A stretch of DNA of 64,000 nt from Opisthorchis felineus (lineage: Eukaryota; Platyhelminthes; Trematoda; Opisthorchiida; Opisthorchiidae). The DNA lies in assembly GCA_004794785.1 (NCBI GenBank), contig SJOL01008347.1:1737096-1801095 (forward strand). The letters run 5' to 3'. The first letter of the stretch is position 1. Each line of letters starts with the position of its first letter. Below the pieces are notes generated by a model. The model saw only the letters and a list, made by a program, of their open reading frames with translations. It was not told where the DNA came from and did no database searches. A program made the position numbers and the translations under genes. Positions 47,700 to 60,050 of the stretch are shown here, in pieces.

Positions 47700-49320
47700 T
47701 AGGTGTATAGTGTTTCAAGGGTCTGTTGAATGAGTGGGTCTGGCAGGGCTTATCATATGAACACGACAGTTTCGAAGTACGTAGTACAGTGCAAGGTCAT
47801 ATAGTTGTCTTGCAACAACTTGAACTTTTGCGAAGCAAAGCTCTTGGACCGATATTGGCAACTTACGCTGCACTCTATGGATGACTTCAAACAGTTCGCT
47901 TGGGGTGATCATGTGACAAGCCTGAACTATGTATTGCACGACCAAATTCTTCATCAGGTTAAGTCTACCGTTACTACGGCATGATAAATTCTCACGTATT
48001 CTCTTGCCAGGCGGCAGTGTTGGACGTTTAGCATTTTCTACTTTACAAAAAGCCTGAAAAGCACAGGCAGATATAGCTTAAAAGTGGACCGGTATGTTGT
48101 CCCTAAGGTCAAAATCGAACAGCGTTTGTGTGGCAAACCAGTGCCCCAGTGTTGCTGCCTGGGAAGTCCTTTGGAAAGGTTGAGAGATAACTTAATTCAT
48201 GTCTGCAAACGGGTCACATTTGTATGGTAGAAGCAAGCAAGTTAGTTTCTTCGCAGTGAATGTTTTGGTTGATCTAGCTGGTCTCGGAGCCATATTCGTG
48301 GTTATGAAAATGTCTGGATAACCAACAGCTCTTCGCAATTTGGCTTTCGTGCTTCAGCTAGCTTCTAATGTGCCACCAGAGCAGATGCGTCTTGTGCCGT
48401 TTCTAAAGATGTTTATCAGTGGCGCAAAACAAATGAAGTTCGCATATTGTGCAGTCCATGTGGGTTTTTCGTTCGCAGATAACTGTAACAAATATTCCGC
48501 AAACCTGGTAAGACCGACATCCAAGAAATGAGGCAAAGTGAATTTCAGCATGTCTTAGTTTAAAGTTTGCAAGGGTTTAGCGATTTATGAAGAACTTGCT
48601 ACGGGAATAAAAACGTCATCTACGCAGCTCCGATGGAGATATATGCATCTCATCCCAACATTGAACTTTCAAGTTCATTTTCAGGCCAGGCCATTAAAAT
48701 ATCGCTCAATAGGGCACCAAACGGAGGATTCATGAGGACTCCTTTTTTATGTTGGTAGGAAGATGAGATAGGAAGAAATTGTTCACCCACTGCAGGGGGT
48801 AAGGGTAATTTCATTAATGGACGGTGATGACAGAGGTTATACAGCCCGATTGTTTAATTCATTCTAATACAATATTCGCGCTCTGTACAACTGGAATGTT
48901 CGCAAGAGCGATGTATCATCGGACAAACTGAGCAATTTTGAACTGACATTAGGCCTTTTCTAAATTCAGTGCATTCAAACTTGCCGCGCAGATGGTATGG
49001 GCATGACGTCTGACGTACAGATTCTCAAATTTCTGCTTAGCATTTTGAAATTACTTGGAACGCGGAATTATTCACATCCAGAATTGGTCTCAGTGGAACG
49101 TCTTTCTTGTGAGCTTTGGGAACCCGTAAGGTCCCTGAATTACAGTGCGTTGAAATTGGCTCCCAATCAACAGCCCATCGTTCGTTAGTAGTTTTAGGCA
49201 GTTGAATAATTATTTTTCAACATATTCGTCTATTTGTTTTCGGATGAAGTTTGCTGTATCGGTCAGGATCTGCGCCATTTTTTTCTAGATAGACATCCTT
49301 ATTCAGTTATACTAACCCGC
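47700..49320 (-). pseudogene. Penelope-like RT + GIY-YIG endonuclease relic
   Basis: Reading the minus strand from right to left in shifting frames gives the family's domains in order. TLRVPKAHKKDVPLRPIL (49050-49145) is the early RT block. A decayed motif A lies near 48905-48955. QHKKGVLMNPPFGALLSDI (48690-48750) matches the usual QxxGVAMGSPLGPLLADI. SCVDDVFIPV at about 48605-48630 keeps the catalytic VDD. KFTLPHFLDVGLTR, EKPTWTAQYANF and RRICSGGTLE (48354-48551) are the late RT block. GYPDIFITTNMAPRP and LLLPYKCD form the linker. ATQTLFDFDLRDNIP and GKRIRENLS stand where the GIY-YIG endonuclease is, followed by FEVIHRVQRKLPISVQ (47715-47954). Several frameshifts and stops make it dead. The 5' end is missing or unreadable. 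Confidence 0.93.
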
Positions 49321-49990
49321 TCCATCTTCAGGTTCCGCTAACAATGTGTTTTTAATGTTTGTAAGGCTTTATTGCATGCAGGTGATTTTAAGTTACAGGT
49401 ATTCCGCGTACACCATTAGCTTGTGTATAGTGGTAGCCGCGACTAACCAGATCAAACATGAATCATTGTAGTTGGTACCAAATTATCGGCCTGATTTTCA
49501 GCTTGTTCCTTGACCGGTAGCATATCATCTATACTACGTCAGTAGTAAAGTATTTACTCTAGAGAGAGTAACATTAAGCAGAGTTTTGCCATCTGTAGAA
49601 TTGAAACAGTGATCAACATACCTATGTGATTTTTTGGGGAATGGATGGATTGTGTTTTACACCACACACACTCTTTGTCAGTTTCCACTGCAGCCTGTTT
49701 TGTAGAAATTCTGTCAGTGTAAGATGCTCAGTCTTACTGAGCATAATGTTGGCAGCCCATATAGCGCGGACGGCTTATCCAACTGACCAAGTGCACACCA
49801 ATTAAATGAGACTCCACCGAGACGGATACGGTCCTCAAATACTGACCGTGTTTAACACATTCCTCGACCAATTTTACTGACGAGGTTGCCTCTGAAAGCT
49901 TAAAAAGCGATTTGGCGCTCCAAATACCTGTGGATCTTCGCTTTGGCGTTGTGGGCTAAATAGTCTCATAGTATTGCCAAGAACATAAAG
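49321..49990. other. Probable 5' part of Penelope-like element, unreadable
   Basis: No clear coding remains. A perfect 9-bp hairpin at 49724-49744 (ATGCTCAGT-CTT-ACTGAGCAT) lies here. Confidence 0.35.
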
Positions 49991-49994
49991 TGAC

Positions 49995-50035
49995 AGGCGT
50001 TATAGTTTTTTAGATCTTGTCATCAGGTCGGCATC
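49995..50035 (-). ncRNA. Hammerhead-like motif, 5' flank of Penelope-like element
   Basis: The minus strand has an exact CTGATGA core (50020-50026) followed by CAAGATCT and an A run in place of GAAA. It aligns with the motif at 47530-47582 over the core and its surroundings. The loss of the G in GAAA makes it inactive as written. It is taken as the second pLTR copy. Confidence 0.35.
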
Positions 50036-50040
50036 TATCC

Positions 50041-50335
50041 AGGGCTTATAATAATTTTATAGTCAAAGTGAGGGACAGATGTCTTTTCATCTCTTAATGT
50101 AAACAAGAAATAACATGGACAGGTAATCAGCCAACTCGATTATTCTTGAGATCTGCAAACATTTCCCGCCCCTTGGCCTCACTTTGACCTTTCATTGCCG
50201 ACCGCGTGCATCAATAGGACCAGGAATCTCGAAGACCGACAAAATAACCACTCTCCTAGCGGATAACTTGGTAATACGACTGTGAATGCACTAAACTACA
50301 CATAATTAAAATAAAAATACATAATCCTTGAACAT
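50041..50335. other. No gene recognised
   Basis: A GC-richer patch at 50165-50270 between the Penelope flank and the tRNA-like site; unassigned. Confidence 0.35.
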
Positions 50336-50385
50336 GACTCAAACCCGCGGCCTTCCGCATACCAGTGGACTGCTCTACCAAGTCT
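50336..50385 (-). repeat. tRNA-like Pol III promoter remnant (SINE head?)
   Basis: The minus strand reads CTTGGTAGAGCAGTCC, an A-box-like string, then GGTTTGAGTC, a B-box-like string, 37 bases later. GCGGAAGGCCGCG lies between. The cloverleaf does not close, so it is not a tRNA gene. A SINE head or tRNA pseudogene is likeliest. Confidence 0.4.
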
Positions 50386-53300
50386 TTGTCTTTCGTAAAT
50401 CAATCACAGACGTTTGTTGGTTCTTAAGAAAAATTCGAATCCTACCCACGATTGCACGACTTATATTCTTGTTCGCACACAGTACAAACTTAGCCAAACA
50501 GCTGACTGGCTGGTCGTAGTCGACCTTGTGTAAGTTTCACGAGCTTCCAGATTAGTTTTTTATCTTATCTGGTGTCTTTATTGACAGTCGTTGTACAGTC
50601 GGTATTCTGCCCGAAAGATGCATAGTCAGATCGTCAGTCGGTGTAGCTCAACAGTTTCGGCATGGTTTGGCCATGCAGGTTGCTGGTACTGAAAGGTGTG
50701 TTATGGTTGAATGAGCTGATTGGCAGGTACGTCCTGTTTCTTACAAAATAACACTGACTATAAGGGACTTCGAAAAGCCGATATAATATTATTTGACATG
50801 ACTTATTGAGTTAAGTTTTAATCTGTTGGTGTATCCTTCCAAGATAAGAGGCTGATGCCTCCAGCAAATTTCCCGCAGAATCACGACTATTTCTACAGCA
50901 TGTAAAACCATAGTCCTTGCCTATAGTATGAAAACTTCATTAAAGTCTGTAGCCCAAATGGTGCCCATTTATAGCAAACAACACACAAACAGTGACATTG
51001 TTTGAAATTTGCATTATTTTGCTGAGCGATTGAAGGTCTCCTCTAAATAGCCGGAATATCAGCTTGCTCGTAATTTGGGTGAAAAGTTCTTGTTAGGGGT
51101 GTCTTTTCACAAAGGAAGCGTACTGATCAAGGAAATATTGTAGCATTCTGTAACAGAATCCTTACCTTAAATACAGAAGTTATGTTTCACCCACCAACAA
51201 ACTAAAGGCGCCTCAGAAAAAAACACTCTGCCCTGCAACTGTGTGAATATTTCACAAGCAAATACTTCAAGTTTTGTGATTTAGGAAATAAACAGACAGT
51301 TTATATTGTCGAACCTAGCTTACTCTCGACCTTCTTTCGAAGGACCGGGAAAAAACACAATTAAAAATCCCTCGGTGACAAACTGCGAAGACCAACCAAA
51401 TATTATTCTCTCTATGAGGGACGTTATTTTAGAACTCGGCCAGCAGGACGGACGTAAACTAACCCTTTCTGACATGTAAACTTTTATAAGGAAAACTCGT
51501 GTCTAATTATAGCAGCTTAGCCTGCAATGACGGAAAGGTTGCACCTCAACTAGAACTGACAAATGCTTAAATCTAACCATGTTTACCATGAATCGGTATG
51601 ATGCAGTAACCCTCAAAATAATATTTTCGAAGTTCACATAAGCACTTGTTAAACAATTTTGCTTAATTTCTGGATTATTAACTTATATTTTAAGGGCGAC
51701 AGAGTTTGGGGCTCATGAAACACAGGGGTTGGCAATTGCTTACAGGCCACTTGTGTTGATAATCAAGTGCACGACTCACTCAAACAACGGGAGTTTTCAG
51801 GAAAACAGTAAACAACTACTGAGTTAGTCTTAAAAGCAATATGTAGGTTATAATCTTTGAATCCTTCTGTTAGTTTGTCGACTGGGTTTCAAATACAGTG
51901 TTGCTGTTTCTTATGAGAAAACCTTTAAAAATGGGTGAGCTGCGGTTAATCGGCTCTAAATTTGATAGAGATAACTTCTTCATGGCAACAAATTCAAAAA
52001 TAGGATATAATGACTGAAGAACGTAACTTACCGACGTTGATCTGATCTGTATCACATGTTCATAAAACATTTGTTGCACACAGGATGGGGCCATCATCTG
52101 TCACCACCACATAAAATTTACAATAATTCTGCATCCCACCTCCGCTCGTCAAAATGGGTGCGGTTGTTGCCTTAACCATTAGTGATAAATGAGGTACCAA
52201 TAACGAACCACCGTTTTCCAACCATTTTATGGAGCAAGAAGGGGCGTTCTTACGAGTCGGCACGATATTACCAATGATTAATTAATCACTACCAAACGGA
52301 AGTGATCGATAAGCGAATTAGCTTTTGCTCAAAGGCCTGTTCTAAATCCATTCGCTTCTCCGAAATGATAAAACCATTCTTGGTGGTGCAGTAAAGCACA
52401 GAATGTTCGATTTTCCAAACAAGGAAGATTGGACATACTGATTACATTCCTATCAAAAATGGATACGCCAAATATAGACCTAGAAGTTTTATGAGGTAGT
52501 TTCAGGGTGGAAGCGCAGACAGGAAGGTATTTAGTATTCTTCAAACCTAAAACGTTTGAAGGTGTTCGAGGAAATTCCTGGTCTGCCTTCACTGTTGCTT
52601 CGGATGCGCTAAGGACACAAACGATGTTACACCCTCTTTGAGAGCCCGCTGCTTTCTCATTTTCAAATAGAATAGATGAAAACTAAAGCCTTGGCATTAC
52701 CATCCTCATTTAGTATGTGAGCACACTAGTAGCATGTGCACTGGATAAAAAACAGAATTTCGGTGTATAAGCAGGACGGTGTGTGCATTGTGTGCATTTT
52801 GGCAGTTCCAGCCAGTGCTAGATCGTCGTGCATTTACCAAGGATCATTGTTCAGAGATTTGTTTCGTTTTTTATGACAAAAAAGGTGAAGTCACTACCTT
52901 CGATTTTCAGCAATATCTCTGCTGTTTTTCTAGGGAAACTTCTGCGAAGAGAAACCTTCCACTTAGGGTCAGAACTGGTGAGAACCCTGTTGGAAATCCG
53001 GTCTCATGAAGGAAATTTAAATATAAACTGAGAGCAAATTATTTGGAGCATATTTTCCCTTAATTAAAGGGTTGCATTTTTCTTCGATGTTTGTAGTGTT
53101 TTCTTCCTGCGAATTTGCATAGTAAGAACACCGTAACCGAACCAACAAGAGAATTGTTCACTAGACTCATGTGACAATCCGAATAAGATACAGGCGCAGT
53201 TACTCCTAGGTACGTGCAAACACCGACGGATTTCTGCTGTAGATGACAGTGAACAGCATCCACACTTCAGTTTCATCTAAGAACATGTAAGCCTAACATG

Positions 53301-53479
53301 TCCGAACAATTTACCACACCTCCCCGATAAGCCACATTTTGTGCTTTGTAAGCTTAGAAATTCAGTAAAAGAGCAATTTGCTACCAAATTAAATGTCGCT
53401 TACATCTTCACTATTAGACTGGGCGATTTGGACTGAACAGCTTGAGAGGAATAATGTCCATTATACTCGATGCTAGCTT
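50386..53479. other. No gene recognised
   Basis: AT-leaning sequence. Three consecutive minus-strand open frames (52592-52329, 52263-52060, 52097-51870) are unremarkable and show no known motif. Confidence 0.4.
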
Positions 53480-53800
53480 CACTTCATTGGCACTGCCTAG
53501 CTAACTTTGGCTTGTCGCTGTTCACTGAGCTTAGGTCGAGTGAGGTTCGCAAAAGAGGCTGGGATGATCTTGCTGATAGTGCCTCACCTTGATATGATTC
53601 TCAGATGTGCTTATTTTAATGTTATCTAAAAGTGCAGGTACCGTATCCTTTATCGTCTTTCTTAGGGATATGAGGCTTCCTCTCACTAACTCACTTTCTT
53701 TTCACTATTTACTTAGGCCTTATTCTCTCATGGTTATTTGGCATTAAATCACCAGTACGTATTACCGGTGGACTGCTGTAGTCATGGCAGTGATGGTGCT
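53480..53800 (+). repeat. Solo copy of the LINE 5' leader sequence
   Basis: It aligns in the same orientation with 33440-33780, including GATGTGCTTATTTTAATG, GGATATGAGGCTTCC and ATTCTCTCATGG. Nothing resembling the LINE coding region follows. It is either a fragment of another LINE copy or a copy of an independent repeat. Confidence 0.65.
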
Positions 53801-56800
53801 GAAACATTTGCAACTGAGCTGCTTAGCTCAGTAAACAGATCTCATGACTTTTATGCCTGTTTGGGTTCATTTTTCGCCATTTCGCCAACCTTTGAACGTC
53901 ACATGGTGGGATTTTTTCCAGGAATATTTTAGCCAATCCTTCCTTGGTGCAATAAGTACAAGTGCCCACATAAGAATCTTTGTGATGGAAACGGAACATG
54001 GTTGCGCAGATTGCCGTTGCTGGTAATAACAAAGACAGAAAAGGCAGTGAGCCGGAAGATGGCTGATAACCTTGGATTTTTTGTGGGATTGGGTGGACTA
54101 TTTATCGCGTTACCGAAAGCTTCTTAGACAGAGTGTTGCAGTTAAAGTTTCGTCACGTTCTAGGTACCACAGAGTAACCGAAAGAGACTATCTTTCAGCT
54201 TACTGTAGCGAAACTGGGTCAGATATCAAGAATATACCCATGGTTATAGGTTCCTTCATTTTTTAGATGGACAGTTTTGAGTGTTACACTGACTGCAAGA
54301 CCTTTTATGTTTCAGACCCATTCGTTAGATGACTACCAGACACAATACATCAGGCACCTTGATTTGTTTCCTAAGTTCTCCTCGGCTTTTCCACTAGCAA
54401 CTTTGGAACAGTCACGGAAAGCCCATTGACCTAGGAGCGATTAAGATCCTAAATTATAGAGATTGCTACTACAAAACAGTACTCTGTGGAAAACTGCACA
54501 TTATCTGTCTTGTCTCTTGGGGAATTAAGCCAAGCTGCTAGAAGGCTAATGGTGTATATTATTTGAAAAAAACTGCGATGGAAAATCATTGGCTTGACTT
54601 TAAAAATGACTTGAATCGATCCACATTCTTTCAGGGGTAACATCCAATAGGCTCACTAGTGTATATTTCTAGGATCAGGTGTCAACTCATCCAAAAATAA
54701 CACACAATCGTCCTTACAAGACCACGCAAAAACCTGTGGTTAGACGTACTAGGTGTATATTTTGCACGGACACAAACATACAAGCTAATAGGTACCAGAC
54801 TGCACCTGCATTACACTACTGAGAACAGTGCGACTTCCAAAAGTCTGCCGGATTTTTCAGTCTCTGGTGTTCAGCCGGCAGACAGTAGTTTACACTATTA
54901 AGTGGGTCAGGACTTGGCGCCAGTGAAAAAAGGCCCCTTGGAGTGCGGGTAGTTTTGGCTGGGTAGCATAAGCGGGGCTGGTAAGATGTGCTATCATGTT
55001 GGTTAAGGGCAGTTATTTCCAAGAGGACAAAATATGCGCGTGAAACAATACTCAAGGGAATAGCATACAAATAAGCGAACACGCATCGTTAGCTATTTGT
55101 CAAAAACGGTCGACCAATAATCCATGCTGCTATAGATCCTTATATAGCTTAGTTGTGCCAACCAGGCCGTCCGAGAACGTGGCAGACTGGGGCGCTTTGG
55201 AAACATGATGTTATCCTACTCATTGGCCTTAGTATATTGAGAACACATCACGATTACAGTGTTTAATGTCCCTGCTAAGTACACAATCCGGAATTTACTT
55301 CGCTTTCCTAAGAGAAGCCAGTTATCGATGGACGGGTAATATGTCATTCCGCAACTAATCTATGCTTGGTGAGGACAGCCCAGACCAACTCGATAGTGAA
55401 TTGAGGGCTTGCGACTTGATCTACTGTCACAAAACTGCAGCGTTTAATTTTTGTGGACCAAAAGGGTATTTTTGAGAAAGCTGTACAATTCTGCTGAAAG
55501 TTATTAAGGTATATGCTGCAAATATCTTGTTTTTTTTTAATTATCCAGCCAGTACATACTTTAACCAGTTGCTGGAAGGACACATATCCTCCTCTCGCAT
55601 GATCCAGGAAGGGGTTTGACTGCTCTAAGCTATCGAGTTAAGTCTCGTGTCAAAGCAATCTGCGTGTATCTTGGTCGCATGCATACCTCATTTTCATATT
55701 TGTCAATTCCAGGAGGATTAATCTAAGTTGGTTCAAGATTCCACTCATGGATGGAACTTCCAGTAATTTTACTTACCTGCGAAATTTGGTGCTTTCTTCG
55801 ACTTGTTTTGGGTTTTTGGTAAAACGTCGATAGTACTTGTGTGTGTTTTGTTTGGCGTCCTAAATGATAATAAACCTTATCCGACAAAACCGCAACATGA
55901 CAGCACGAGAGCAGTTCATGCTAATTGTCTGAATGACTTAGGTTGGGCACGTGTTGAGCGTGGGGTCGATATTATTTTTGGGGTCTATCTTATCATACTC
56001 GCTCATGAGCACTGATGGTCAACTTCTACAAGGTGTCGGAATTCGGCAATTTTGACGTACAACCGCATTCTATGAAAATTATGCAAGTACCACGGGATTG
56101 GGCCGAGCGATCCACCAACTTCGCCTGTAATACGAGCAAAGCGCGGATAGTTCGTCGTTGCTAACCTCTTTTCCTTTCTGCGAACCTTGTTGCCTCAATG
56201 TCGTGGCTGAATGACATTCGTTTAAAGTGATGAAATTGTCTTTGTTGACGGTGTGGTTATGGTATTGAGCATACAAAGCATTCCGTTAGATATGCGACGG
56301 CAATATCTGTCAACAGTGTCACAGTTGTCGCGAAATGCTCCAGGGCTTGAAATAAATTCAAAGTTAGGTTGCTCATCTTTGGTGCAGAAACCAATAGTTC
56401 ATTTAACATCTTATCAATCGGTCTACCTCTCACTATTTTGTTCATCCATTCAGAGCGAAGTCTTGAAACTTTCTGAGCAAAGAGTCTTGAAAACAATAAA
56501 ATAATCCTTATTTTAATGATCACCTGTTCGGAACTCAGAGTTCTTTCTCTGGTATTGGTGCGTTATTGCATAGGAAAAGGATTTTCTGATAGATGATGAG
56601 CCTGCGCTTCCCGAAGTTTGGCCTATTTCTCCCTGAATTCGTTCTACCACAAAAAATCAAATTTGTCTGACTCTCATAAGCCACCAACATGTTCATCCTG
56701 GCGAATCCCATGAGCTTAGGAAAATCTAACCTACCTAGGAAAATAGCATTGTTCCAGATCCTTGAAATGATGAGATGAGCAAATGGGTGCTCAGACATGA

Positions 56801-57895
56801 AGTGCCTAAACATTCTTCACTTTCATCCAAACAGCACAAAGGAGGAAAATATCATAAGTAACCAATGCAGATCATGGCCAAAGGCTTCTTTATTTATCAA
56901 AATACGGATAATTGAGTGACACGGTTAATAGATTTGCCAAGCGCTCACACTGCCTAGTAAGCTCCTGTTATCAAAATTGTGGCAACATGAACTATGTAAA
57001 GTTGGCACAAAAATAGCAAGTGAGATTGAATGAACAATCGCAAAACGACATAATTGCCAGAAAGGGAATGGAATGCCGCTTCCTTTCGCACCTAAACAGG
57101 GTAAAATAAAGAAACTTTTATCCTTTTTGGTCTTCCAGTGCCTTTTGTGTTTTACTATTCATTTCCAAACGCGTATTCATCGCTAAAAGATGTTCCTGGC
57201 TCATACTGGTTTTTGGCCAGGCAAACAGTAACAGCAGAAGTACGGATTAATAATCGAACAAACATACGATTCTCAGTATTCAACCTAGAAAAATTTGCCA
57301 AGATAATCGTGATTGGTAAAATCCAACACCGACGGCTTGGCCAGAAAACATTTCAGTTTGGACAATAATGGCTGTTTATCATTGAAGAAAGCAAGGTGGT
57401 ATTTTCTTGAACGAGTACTGTCGTCAGAAATTCCATAGACGAATACGCAATAGACGGAAGACTCCTCCAGTTTAAGGAAGACTTGAATGACTCTGAATCA
57501 ACTTTTTTTTATCATCCAGAGGATCACTTCTGTCATATTGAACCTATTTAAGTTAATTTTCAACACTTGTAGACGTTGGCGGTGATTCTTAATCAGTATA
57601 GTATCTAGGCAGCTGGTTTGATTCAATTACTACCAGCCCAGGTTGCTACGCTATATTTACCAGGTTTTGGACACAACTCGAAAACCTGGCAGAGTATTAC
57701 ACAGATGGACATGCGCCATTCTCAGTGTAGCCACGGTATACTGAATATTGGATCACGTCAATTGGATTAGATTTGTTCCACTTCTGAGTGCTCTCATGCT
57801 TATTTTAGCCCAGAAATCTTGAAAACAATGCACGATCAACTCGCCTTCTGTTGCATCACTACGTGATATTAGAAACTGTTTTTTAAAGTGGGACC
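53801..57895. other. No gene recognised
   Basis: AT-leaning sequence with short frames. A GC-richer segment at 54820-55060 is open for 88 codons on the minus strand; not recognised. Confidence 0.4.
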
Positions 57896-57957
57896 CATGG
57901 TCGAGCAGCTAACTCGCCTCTGTTGAAATGATGTTTACATCGGACAGATTCGCAGGC
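57896..57957 (+). repeat. tRNA-like Pol III promoter remnant
   Basis: CATGGTCGAGCAGCTAACT resembles a Ser-type A box and CAGATTCGCAGGC resembles a B box 49 bases on. The acceptor stem and anticodon arm are not convincing. It may be a SINE head; a weak call. Confidence 0.25.
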
Positions 57958-58186
57958 ATCGGGATACACAATCAAGCTGGCCAGGTACACGAAAGCTTAC
58001 TTCCAATTGTGACAATTCAAGCACTTTTTGAAAGAGACCGACGAATTTAACGAACTAACTGGCCTAGAAACCGCTCTATGTGTTGTCTGCTTTGACTGTC
58101 CCATCGTGTTTCAACATATTTAGCGATATTTGTCTTTCAAATTCGACTCTCATTAAATAGCCTCACTTGTTTCATCTATTAATGAA

Positions 58187-58212
58187 AATTCATTGATAAA
58201 AATCAATGAATT
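58187..58212. repeat. Perfect 11-bp hairpin
   Basis: AATTCATTGAT and ATCAATGAATT pair exactly around an AAAA loop. No associated feature is seen. Confidence 0.85.
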
Positions 58213-59839
58213 ACTTAATTTTCCCCATGAGCATTTGAGCTTTTGGATAGCCACTGCGCATTAGGACACATCAGTTAGTCAGTTGATGTCTTATGATGTG
58301 CCAATTTAGAACTTGTGGCTGTAGTTTCTTTTGGTGTAACCTCCAAGCGGAACATGCACTCTTGGTAGCCATTTTATGCAGAAGCATCGGTTAGAAGGTA
58401 TGTTTACTTATATAATTTGTCGAAGAACAAACATTTCGATGTTGGAAGTGAACGTTTCGCACCAGTCCGCGTTTGTAGAACATCTGGAACAGAGTCGTAA
58501 AATCTGTGCATCTTAACCTGTCGGTGCATTCTTACTGCGGACTGGATGAGACATCCATTTTTGGGACATCTAGTGAGAAGTATATCCTGAAAATTGTTTT
58601 GGTCTCCCATGTAAGACGTTCGGAAACAGGAATAAGCAGCACTGAAGGGGCCAAAACTAGTCAGGATAAAGTCAAAATGCCCCCAGCGTATTGTACCGCA
58701 TTTACACCTATTATCTATGTGATACAGTATGCATCATATACGTCATATACACACAGCTTATAGTTTTTATATGATACATGTAAGTGATTAACGCGATATC
58801 CCATCTCTTTTTTCATGCCAATATAGATGTCAGCTGGTGCGTCATAGTGGTGTTCTCCGGGCGACACAGTCTCTTTGCTTGCAAACAAATCTTCAGATTT
58901 AAACCAACTCTTTTCAGATGCACACCACAATAAGATCCCTGACAAGGACGTGTTTTCCAGTGGATATGATGTCGCAAAGGAAGGCAACTGTCCTGTGTAG
59001 TGTACGTAACTGTTCTGAATGTGAAAAAATTAAAAGGATTTCCTCGAAAAGTGGTGTGGTAAATTTTTTCAAATGAATAACAGAGGCCCGTTAGGTAGCG
59101 GCACCTTCGTGCTAGACAGGGCTGACTCCTTTCAGTAAACAAGGCACAAGGCGGAAATATACTTGCTCACAGAGAACAAATTTTCAGTATTGATCTTAGT
59201 GAGAAACTTGCTCTGGCAGACTTTCATTCCGAGAATTCGCGTCCCAGTTGCCTTTATGTACTTGTTTTTTAGATTCCGTGATGCAACAATAAAGCTGTGA
59301 AGGCTGGAGACTTCTTGTCGTCTGAGTTTGGCGACAAGGACGTTGTTTCTTCTTATGCGGTACTCAGCTTGAATTTCTGCTTCGCAGGTATCCTTCGTCA
59401 TTCATGGCTACAGCTGCAGAAGTTTTATGGAGCTGTAGAAAACATCATACCTTTCGTGGTTAACAGCTCCTTGACAGCTTAGTAGCACCTAATAGTAAGG
59501 TACCGACAATGAGGAATAGCAGTTCGCTGCCGTTCACTGAAGGAACTACATCAGGGGACCGATAACAGCGGTCTGTTCTGAGAGTTAACCTTTCTCAAGC
59601 GGAAAGCGATAAAAACCAAATTTAAAAAACTGTTCGAAACAATCATGGAAAAGAATCCTACATTACTATTTTTGGTACATGTTTCACTTTGAACTCCCTG
59701 CTTATAATGCCTCAGCATGGTCACCAGTGTCTTCGAGAACGAGCAAAGTCGTCCACTGCACTCCACTGAAATACGCCTAAGAGACTTGTTACCATACAGT
59801 CTCTGCTAAGAACGTTCTACATACTGCCTTTTAGTGGTG
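58213..59839. other. No gene recognised
   Basis: Minus-strand frame 59132-59401 is protein-like (CEAEIQAEYRIRRNNVLVAK) but has no recognised family or clear splice borders. Confidence 0.35.
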
Positions 59840-60050
59840 GCTGTTTCCACCAGAGTTCAAAGACGAGGACCGGCGTTCCGCTCCCTATCGGCGCTGACGG
59901 TTCACTGGTCGTCCGCTTAGGAAAGTATGTTAAACCCTGATTTCAAACAGGGGACGGTGAACCGTTAGTGCATCTACCTCTGACTGAGTAGAAGAGATCA
60001 GGTTTGAGCGCTACCAACAGGACAACGATGTTGTTTAACAGTACTGCCGA
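59840..60050. repeat. GC-rich structured segment, probable repeat
   Basis: A distinct GC-rich block holds nested inverted repeats. ACGGTTCAC (59897-59905) pairs with GTGAACCGT (59957-59965), and CCCTG pairs with CAGGG inside that loop. It has no coding capacity. It looks like part of a transposable element or a structured RNA, family unknown. Confidence 0.35.

Larger units (their letters stand above)
47530..50040 (-). mobile_element. Penelope-like element with flanking direct repeats
   Basis: The minus-strand element consists of a decayed coding region (47700-49320) between two similar, same-orientation flanks at about 47530-47620 and 49995-50075. Both flanks carry the block GACCTGA.GAC.AGATC, then an A-rich run and CTA. 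Penelope-like elements are often bounded by tandem 'pLTR' copies that contain hammerhead motifs, and this layout fits. The outer limits are not defined. Confidence 0.75.

Noticed and set aside
50640..50700. TGTAGCTCAACAG like a tRNA A box
   Set aside because: No B box at the right distance.
59890..59975. Words resembling a flatworm spliced leader (ACGGTTC..CTG and TTAGTGCAT)
   Set aside because: The pieces are far apart, the 5' AACC start is missing, no GT donor follows TTAGTGCAT and no Sm site is seen.
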